This document shows positions 58,344 through 64,000 of a stretch of DNA of 64,000 nt, in pieces. Below the pieces are notes generated by a model. It searched no databases and was not told the DNA's origin. It saw only the letters and a list, made by a program, of their open reading frames with translations. How positions within the stretch are numbered: the stretch's first letter is position 1; every line of letters starts with the position of its first letter. The stretch comes from RI-106 sp964496875. Its GTDB lineage: Bacteria > Cyanobacteriota > Vampirovibrionia > Obscuribacterales > Obscuribacteraceae. The stretch spans positions 1 to 64,000 of the forward strand of contig CAZCBH010000008.1 in NCBI GenBank assembly GCA_964496875.1. The letters run 5' to 3'. The position numbers were made by a program, and so were the translations under genes.

Positions 58344-59999
58344 ATGACCACCGACAATTCAATCTATTCTGAAAAGCAAAGCAATCTGAACAGCCCAAAA
58401 GAAATTCTGTTTGGAGAGTTTCAGATAGAAGAGAAATTGCCGGGTAAGCGCAGCACGGTCACATACAGAGCCAGACAACTTTCCCAGGATAGATACGTAG
58501 CGCTGAAGACCTTGAGAGAAGGAGATCTCGATACTGCGACAAAATTTGTCAATGTGGCGACGAAGCTGCTCTCCCTCAATCATAAGAACATCGCCACCTC
58601 TCTGGGTCTATTGCAAACAGATCCAAAACGCCCCTTCTACATTCTCGAATGGATAGACGGTGTCCCGATTCTGGACACCATAGTGGAAGCCGGTGCCCTC
58701 TCCGAAGAAGAGGAGATCGCTCCAATCTTCCTCGAAATCTGTGACACTGTCGCTTTCGCCCACGGCAGAGACATCTTCCACGGCAATCTAGTCTCTGAAA
58801 ATATCCTCCTTAGCATGGTAGATGACCAGGTCAGGGTCAAAATCACCGATTTCGGCTTCTGCCAGATAGAAAACTCTGATGAGACGCCGGATGATAGCGA
58901 AACGGATTTCGGCTTTCAGTCAAGCGGCACAATGGCTGCCTATAAAGACGTCGAATTCGACTCAGCCCCAGAGAAGGAAGTGCGAGTCGGGGGAAAATCG
59001 CTCTGGCTTGCGGATAAGAAAAAACATGACATTCTGATGCTTGCCCAGCTTCTGCTCTCGCTGCTTACCGGCAAAAGAATAGAAAGCACCGCTCCGGGCG
59101 AGCAAGCCGGTCCAAGACCATCCTTGCAAGAGACCTGTCCGGGTTTGATGGCTGCAAAAGAGATGGAGGCTTTATTAGATGAGGCGATGGAGCCTGATTT
59201 AGACTGGCGCTTCGAATCGGTGGAAGAGTTTAAAGAAGCCTTTTTGCTCTGGCTGGAAAAAGCTCGCGAAGAAAGGGCAACCGGCGGTCCGGTAATGGAT
59301 TTGCAGCCGGACGGCGGCTCGGAATGGGAGCAGCTCTCGGAAGAAGCCGAATTCGACGAAGCCCATCCCCAGAGCCAGACAGAGAATGAGGGGCAACCAG
59401 TGCAGCCCCACCAGAGCGCACTGCCTAGAATGAAAAAACCGCGCAAGATGCGCGAGACTCTGGTGCGAATGGTGGCCCTGAAAGAGACCCAGGTTCGAGA
59501 AGAGGCGAAAATGGCGGCACAATTGACCGGGGTCTTCTCCGCCGAAAGCGCCCGGGTCTCTCCTACAAAGACCGTCGCCCTGGTGGGAGCCAAATTCATC
59601 ACCGCCATATCACTGGTGATTCTAACTTTCACCTATGTGGTCCTGAACTGGGATCAACTGGCTGACGCCTGGACGGACCTGTCTATAAAACTGAGCACCA
59701 CATTCGACAAGAACGAACAAGAGCTGGTGCAAACCGAAGACGAATGGGACGTCGATGTACCAGGCCAAAAATCCGAGAAGAAAAAATCCGCCACCAAAAA
59801 CGATACCGATGCGGAAGCCAACGGACAGAGCCTGACAAAAACCACCGCACCCGCTGCCGGCGCGGGCAGGACCAACACCCAAACAGCCCATGTACGCAGC
59901 AATCACAGGCGCTTCAAATATACAGAGAACCCGGCCTATAATCACTGGGTGATCAAAGAGGTCGGTCCCAAAAGACGGCTCGACAAACCACAAAAATGA
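58344..59999 (+). CDS. Ser/Thr kinase-fold protein with altered catalytic residues (pseudokinase), membrane-anchored
   Basis: 551 residues. The kinase fold spans about 20-310: an altered glycine loop (KLPGKRSTVTYRA), Lys55 (YVALKTL), and DFG with Asp169 (ITDFGF). The catalytic HRD is replaced by His146-Gly147-Asn148 (IFHGNLVSEN), so the catalytic Asp is Asn; Asn153 is kept. This predicts a pseudokinase that may still bind ATP. A charged, Glu-rich linker leads to one membrane helix (FITAISLVILTFTYVVLNW, near residue 430) and a Lys/Thr/Ala-rich tail outside. The stop overlaps the next ATG (ATGA). It likely controls or is controlled by the kinase at 60229. Confidence 0.8.
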   Translation: MTTDNSIYSEKQSNLNSPKEILFGEFQIEEKLPGKRSTVTYRARQLSQDRYVALKTLREGDLDTATKFVNVATKLLSLNHKNIATSLGLLQTDPKRPFYILEWIDGVPILDTIVEAGALSEEEEIAPIFLEICDTVAFAHGRDIFHGNLVSENILLSMVDDQVRVKITDFGFCQIENSDETPDDSETDFGFQSSGTMAAYKDVEFDSAPEKEVRVGGKSLWLADKKKHDILMLAQLLLSLLTGKRIESTAPGEQAGPRPSLQETCPGLMAAKEMEALLDEAMEPDLDWRFESVEEFKEAFLLWLEKAREERATGGPVMDLQPDGGSEWEQLSEEAEFDEAHPQSQTENEGQPVQPHQSALPRMKKPRKMRETLVRMVALKETQVREEAKMAAQLTGVFSAESARVSPTKTVALVGAKFITAISLVILTFTYVVLNWDQLADAWTDLSIKLSTTFDKNEQELVQTEDEWDVDVPGQKSEKKKSATKNDTDAEANGQSLTKTTAPAAGAGRTNTQTAHVRSNHRRFKYTENPAYNHWVIKEVGPKRRLDKPQK

Positions 60000-60232
60000 G
60001 AGACTACACCTACTCTCGAAAGACCCTTCGTACATTCTTTTTGCCGTTCTTTATCGCCGGCACGATTTTTGCCGTGATCGCAGTGCGGCATGTGATGGAA
60101 GATCCGGTCAGTAACCTGCCGATTGATTGCGTCTATGCGGCGGTATATGCATACATAGACATGGGAACCATTTTCGGTATCATCGCCCTGGTAGCGACAT
60201 ATCTGCTAGAAAAACTAAAGAAGAGCAAATGA
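59996..60232 (+). CDS. Small two-helix membrane protein between pseudokinase and kinase
   Basis: 78 residues. Two hydrophobic helices (TFFLPFFIAGTIFAVIAV and TIFGIIALVATYLLEKL) flank a short loop. Both its start and its stop form ATGA overlaps with its neighbours, so the three proteins are coupled. No motif. It may hold the two kinase-like proteins together in the membrane. Confidence 0.65.
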   Translation: MRDYTYSRKTLRTFFLPFFIAGTIFAVIAVRHVMEDPVSNLPIDCVYAAVYAYIDMGTIFGIIALVATYLLEKLKKSK

Positions 60233-62064
60233 CGGAAGACAGCAAATTCGGATCTCGTTATCAAAATCTGGAGATGATAGGCTCCGGGGGGATGGGTGCG
60301 GTCTATAGAGCCTATGACGCCTCTCTCGACATGCCGGTAGCGGTGAAAGTGCTCCTGCCGGGCAAGTCTGACGAAGCGGCAGTTCGCTTTCATAACGAAG
60401 CAAGAGCAGCCGCCAAGCTGATGCATCCGAATATCATCAAGGTCTATGATTTTGGTCAGAACGAAAGCGGCGACCTTTATCTGGTCATGGAGTATATAGA
60501 TGGTATCACCCTCGAGCAGTACATCAAACAGAATGGTGCTCTGGATTTTGTCAAAGCCTATCCTATATTCCTTCAAATCTGTAAAGGTCTTGGCCATGCG
60601 CACAAACACGGAGTTCTGCACCGAGACATAAAACCATCCAATGTGATCCTGCGAGAAAACAATGAACAAGGTCACCATGTCTATATCGCAGACTTCGGTC
60701 TGGCAAAGCTTGCCGAAGTAGATGGAAGCGGAGCAAGTCAGAGCCTTACCTCTACCGGTGTGCGCGTCGGCAGTCCTCTCTATATGAGTCCCGAACAGGC
60801 TCTTTCTCTCGAACTGGATCAAAGAACCGACATCTACTCTTTCGGATGCTTGATGTACAAGACTTTGACGGGTCGACCACCATTGGAAGGCAGCACCTAT
60901 GTCGAAACCCTCTCCATGCACATAAACGAATCGGCTCCAGCGCTTGCCCATAAATTTGCCGGAGACTACCCGGACGAACTCATCGCCATGGAATCACTGG
61001 TGGCAAAATGTCTGAGCAAAGACAAAGAGCAGCGCTATGCCTCGATGGAAGACTTGCAGAATGAGCTCCAAGAGGTTGCAGGCAGCATCGCCCTGACTTC
61101 AAAATCGCCGGACAGCGAAGCAGAGACAACGGGAAAAGGCTCTCTGGCAGACAGAATGTATTTAGAACCCGGACCGCAGAAAAATTCCGGACTCAAGCTT
61201 CTTGCCACTGCTCTCATTATCCTCGCAGTGGGAGCAGTGGCGACCTATGTCATGCTAAAAGTGAATGAGCCACCACCAAAGGTTCTTAAAACCGAAGATA
61301 TAAAAGTCGATGCTTCGAATCTCGAAGAAAAGTCCAACGAGCTTTCAGATATCTCAAGCGCCTTCGGAGAGAACGGCATCACCCCACCCAAATCTTTTGT
61401 CGTGCTCAGCAGCCAGGACGCAAGGGCTATGCAGGCCTGGGCTAAGAAGGGTACTCAGGTGCCTGCGATTCTAAGCGATGGCTATAAACTTAGCAACTCG
61501 GATATCGACAATATAGTGGCACTCAAACCGAACTGGATTCTATTGAGCCGAGCCGGTGTCACGGATGATGACCTAATAAAACTCTGTACTTGTGAAAGCC
61601 TTCATACCTTGAAGCTCTCTTTCTGTCCCGATGTAAGCGCTAACGGTCTTACTGCACTGAACAAGCTTCCGCACCTGGAAGATCTATCGCTTCGAGGTTG
61701 CGCCATCGACGATACCAAGATGAAGCTGCTGGAGAACTTGAAAAACTTGAAAAGATTGGATCTGGAATACAACCACGATCTGACGTACAAAGGCTTGATG
61801 GCGTTGGCGAACATAAAAGGGCTGAGATCAGTAGCGGTTTACAACACCGGTGTCAAACTTACAGGTGCTCAATTGGAAAAAGCAAAACGCAGGATCGGTA
61901 TACAGAATCTCTACCTGAGCACCACTTATGATACTCCCAGGGCTTATCAATACCTGGATACTCTCAGGGCAAGCAGCAAGGGAGGTGTATCCTATGGGCA
62001 GACCGGTCCGGTCACCTTCGATATACGCAAAATGCATTCCGGATTTCTGAAATCCACCCACTGA
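60229..62064 (+). CDS. Membrane Ser/Thr protein kinase (PknB-type) with C-terminal leucine-rich repeats
   Basis: 611 residues from ATG 60229, coupled by ATGA; a longer frame from 60127 overlaps the small membrane gene. The kinase domain (about 10-275) is complete: GSGGMGAV (18-25), Lys40 (VAVKVL), His131-Arg132-Asp133 (HRDIKPSN), Asp155-Phe-Gly, and the activation end SPLYMSPEQ. A membrane helix follows at about 320-340 (LLATALIILAVGAVATYVML). The outer part contains LRRs of the type in the 48362 gene (LHTLKLSFCPDVSANGLTAL, LEDLSLRGCAIDDTKMKLL, LKRLDLEYNHDLTYKGLMAL). It senses something outside and phosphorylates cytoplasmic targets, possibly the pseudokinase. Confidence 0.92.
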   Translation: MTEDSKFGSRYQNLEMIGSGGMGAVYRAYDASLDMPVAVKVLLPGKSDEAAVRFHNEARAAAKLMHPNIIKVYDFGQNESGDLYLVMEYIDGITLEQYIKQNGALDFVKAYPIFLQICKGLGHAHKHGVLHRDIKPSNVILRENNEQGHHVYIADFGLAKLAEVDGSGASQSLTSTGVRVGSPLYMSPEQALSLELDQRTDIYSFGCLMYKTLTGRPPLEGSTYVETLSMHINESAPALAHKFAGDYPDELIAMESLVAKCLSKDKEQRYASMEDLQNELQEVAGSIALTSKSPDSEAETTGKGSLADRMYLEPGPQKNSGLKLLATALIILAVGAVATYVMLKVNEPPPKVLKTEDIKVDASNLEEKSNELSDISSAFGENGITPPKSFVVLSSQDARAMQAWAKKGTQVPAILSDGYKLSNSDIDNIVALKPNWILLSRAGVTDDDLIKLCTCESLHTLKLSFCPDVSANGLTALNKLPHLEDLSLRGCAIDDTKMKLLENLKNLKRLDLEYNHDLTYKGLMALANIKGLRSVAVYNTGVKLTGAQLEKAKRRIGIQNLYLSTTYDTPRAYQYLDTLRASSKGGVSYGQTGPVTFDIRKMHSGFLKSTH

Positions 62065-62093
62065 ATCCGGATAATGCCAGCTCCTTAAAACAA

Positions 62094-62123
62094 AAAAATT
62101 GGTTGGTTGCCCAACCAATTTTT
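62094..62123. terminator. Bidirectional terminator
   Basis: AAAAATTGGTTGG-TTGC-CCAACCAATTTTT, a perfect 13-base stem with A and T tracts on both sides. It lies between the kinase gene (plus strand) and katG (minus strand) and should end both transcripts. Confidence 0.8.
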
Positions 62124-62153
62124 CACCTAATCAAAGAAGAAGCCAGGATTTAT

Positions 62154-64000
62154 CTAGATCCGCTTGGGACTCTCTTTTCTATCGAGATTCATCACCTTGG
62201 TCCAGGCGTTGACAAAGTCCTTGACGAACTTCTCTTTCGAGTCGTCCGAGGCATAGGCTTCTGCCACCGCTCTCAACTCCGAGTTGGATCCGAAGATAAG
62301 ATCCACCGGGGTAGCGGTCCATCTGACCTCATCGGAGGCTCTGTCTTTGCCTTCGTAAACTCCATCTTTATCTGACTTGCTCCATTTGGTGGACATATCG
62401 AGCAGATTGACAAAGAAGTCGTTGCTCAATACGCCGGGCCGGCTGGTGAAGACACCATGCTTCGAGCCACCGGCGTTGGCATCGAGAACCCGCATTCCAC
62501 CAACGAGAACAGTCATCTCGGGAACCGAGAGATTGAGGTTGCTTGCCCTGTCCACCAGCATCTCGGTGGGTGACAAGAAACTTGCCTTGCTGTAATAGTT
62601 GCGGAATCCATCCGCCTTGGGTTCAAGAACCTTGAAGGCTTCCACATCGGTCTTTTCTTGAGAGGCATCGGTTCTGCCCGGGAGGAAAGGCACGGTCAAA
62701 TTTTTGTATCCGGCGTCTGCTGCGGCTTTCTCAATTGCAGCAGCACCACCAAGTACGATGGTATCAGCCAGGGAGACTTTCTTGCCGTCTTTCAAATCTG
62801 CGTTGAAAGCGCTCTGAATCTCGATGAGCTTATTGAGTACTTTATCCAGTTCAGCTGGGTCGTTGACCGCCCAACTCTTCTGGGGAGCAAGGCGCAAGCG
62901 CGCACCATTGGCGCCACCACGCATATCCGTTCCACGGAAGCTGGCAGCCGACGCCCATGCAGTACGCACCAATTGCGGTACGGTCAGACCGGAAGCAAGA
63001 ATTTTGCCCTTGAGAGCGGTAACGTCCTCGTCGGAGATCTGTTTGTAATCCGCCTCCGGCACAGGATCCTGCCAGAGCAACTCTCCTTCCGGCACTTCAG
63101 AGCCGAGATAACGCCAGCTTGGCCCCATATCGCGATGGGTCAGCTTGAACCAGGCTTTTGCGAAAGCAGCCTGAAATTCGTCGGGGTTATCGAGAAAGCG
63201 CTGGGCTATCTTTTTGTAGCTGGGATCGACCTTTAGGGCAAGGTCGGTGGTGAACATGATAGGTGGATGCTTTTTATCTTTGACATGGGCATCAGGCACC
63301 ATATCGGCACCGGCGCCGTCTTTTGGAATCCACTGCACTGCTCCGGCGGGACTCTTGGTCTGCTCCCAGTCGAATTTAAAGAGACTCTTCAAATAACTGT
63401 TGGACCACTGGGTAGGCTTGGCCGACCAGGCCCCTTCAAGACCGGAAGTGATGGTATCTTCGGCATTGCCTTTACCGCACTTGTTCATCCAGCCAAAGCC
63501 CTGCTCTTCTATTGGAGCGGCTGCCGGTTCCGGTCCGACACACTTGCCGACATCACCGTTGCCATGGGCCTTACCAAAGGTATGTCCACCGGCGATAAGA
63601 GCCACGGTCTCTTCATCATTCATAGCCATTCGGCCAAAAGTGTCGCGGATATCTTTAGCGGCGGCGGCAGGATCGGGCTTGCCGTTAGGACCTTCCGGAT
63701 TGACATAGATTAGACCCATCTGAACGGCAGCCAGAGGGTTCTCCAGATCACGCTTACCAGAATAGCGCTTATCATCGAGCCACTTTTTCTCAGGTCCCCA
63801 GTAGACCAGATCCGGCTCCCAGTCGTCGGCGCGACCACCGGCAAAGCCGTAGGTCTTGACCCCCATGTTCTCGAGGGCCACGTTACCGGTGAGAACCATC
63901 AGGTCTCCCCAGGAGATTTTGCGTCCGTATTTCTTCTTGATCGGCCACAGAAGCCGACGCGCTTTATCGAGATTAGCGTTATCCGGCCAGCTATTGAGAG
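62154..64000 (-). CDS. katG: Catalase-peroxidase KatG, 5' part beyond the window
   Basis: The frame is open to the right edge; residues NSWPDNANLDKARRLLWPIK and KKKYGRKISWGDLMVLTG are encoded there, so about 615 of the usual 730 or so residues are present. The adduct residues Tyr (GLIYVNPEG) and Met (GRMAMNDEE) and the proximal haem His (IAGGHTFGKAHG) are visible; the Trp of the adduct and the distal Arg/His lie beyond the edge. The C-terminal duplicated peroxidase-like half is complete. It removes H2O2 by catalase and peroxidase activity. It stands apart from the kinase cassette behind a terminator. Confidence 0.97.
   Translation of the reverse strand, partial: LNSWPDNANLDKARRLLWPIKKKYGRKISWGDLMVLTGNVALENMGVKTYGFAGGRADDWEPDLVYWGPEKKWLDDKRYSGKRDLENPLAAVQMGLIYVNPEGPNGKPDPAAAAKDIRDTFGRMAMNDEETVALIAGGHTFGKAHGNGDVGKCVGPEPAAAPIEEQGFGWMNKCGKGNAEDTITSGLEGAWSAKPTQWSNSYLKSLFKFDWEQTKSPAGAVQWIPKDGAGADMVPDAHVKDKKHPPIMFTTDLALKVDPSYKKIAQRFLDNPDEFQAAFAKAWFKLTHRDMGPSWRYLGSEVPEGELLWQDPVPEADYKQISDEDVTALKGKILASGLTVPQLVRTAWASAASFRGTDMRGGANGARLRLAPQKSWAVNDPAELDKVLNKLIEIQSAFNADLKDGKKVSLADTIVLGGAAAIEKAAADAGYKNLTVPFLPGRTDASQEKTDVEAFKVLEPKADGFRNYYSKASFLSPTEMLVDRASNLNLSVPEMTVLVGGMRVLDANAGGSKHGVFTSRPGVLSNDFFVNLLDMSTKWSKSDKDGVYEGKDRASDEVRWTATPVDLIFGSNSELRAVAEAYASDDSKEKFVKDFVNAWTKVMNLDRKESPKRI

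Noticed and set aside
58940..59632. Minus-strand open frame of 230 codons
   Set aside because: Antisense to the pseudokinase; Ser-rich and motif-free.
60133..60951. Minus-strand open frame of 272 codons
   Set aside because: Antisense to the intact kinase domain of the 60229 gene; no recognisable protein pattern.

Overview
The window looks like a chromosomal segment of a large-genome, Gram-negative-type bacterium rich in signalling and tetratricopeptide (TPR) proteins. The combination of many TPR proteins, Ser/Thr kinases fused to leucine-rich repeats, a TPR-caspase, TonB-C-like proteins, a Tad-type pilus protein, frequent TTG/GTG starts and long polar proteins without signal peptides resembles Candidatus Obscuribacter and relatives (Melainabacteria/Vampirovibrionia). 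That placement is inference from gene style; only rpsD (24305-24901) and katG (62154-64000) are good phylogenetic markers here. I saw no rRNA, tRNA, CRISPR array, transposase or integrase.

Layout. 1-2.8 kb: a truncated TPR gene and two secreted TonB-C-like proteins. 2.8-6.9 kb: an AT-richer cassette with its own promoter: a modular polar protein, a four-helix membrane protein and two membrane-anchored helical-repeat proteins. 6.9-13.6 kb: small secreted or envelope proteins, a serine hydrolase, an orphan CpaF-N-terminal-like protein, a SAF-domain protein and an EF-hand protein. 13.7-16.0 kb: a second cassette whose first protein shares its N-terminus with the 2.8 kb cassette and ends in a lethal-factor-like zinc protease, followed by an ATGA-coupled small gene. 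16.1-24.9 kb: a duplicated-domain RGG-tailed secreted protein, an alpha/beta hydrolase whose nucleophile is Ala, a TPR-caspase, a phage-tail-lysozyme-like protein, a GNAT acetyltransferase and rpsD. 25.3-32.6 kb: seven tightly spaced genes for lipid modification (two flavoproteins, a desaturase, DUF1365, DUF1295 and two cyclopropane-synthase-type methyltransferases).

35.4-38.1 kb: a TetR gene and a DsrE plus PNPOx-like pair, with near-identical promoter/operator palindromes in front of tetR and dsrE. 40.5-45.5 kb: a 1694-residue protein with annexin-like helical repeats and a PD-(D/E)XK nuclease signature. 45.8-46.6 kb: a DnaB-type RecA-fold protein with an altered Walker A motif. 46.7-53.5 kb: an XRE regulator, TPR and LRR proteins, a two-component pair and low-complexity proteins. 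53.7-58.2 kb: a membrane operon ending in an HTTM protein, a collagen-like protein and a TadG-like pilus protein. 58.3-62.1 kb: a pseudokinase, a two-helix membrane protein and an active kinase with LRRs, all joined by ATGA overlaps. The right edge cuts katG.

The strongest candidates for something undescribed are the two effector-plus-partner cassettes that share an N-terminal module, the annexin-repeat/nuclease giant, and the pseudokinase/kinase cassette. All functional statements are homology or motif inference from reading the sequence; no database search was run.
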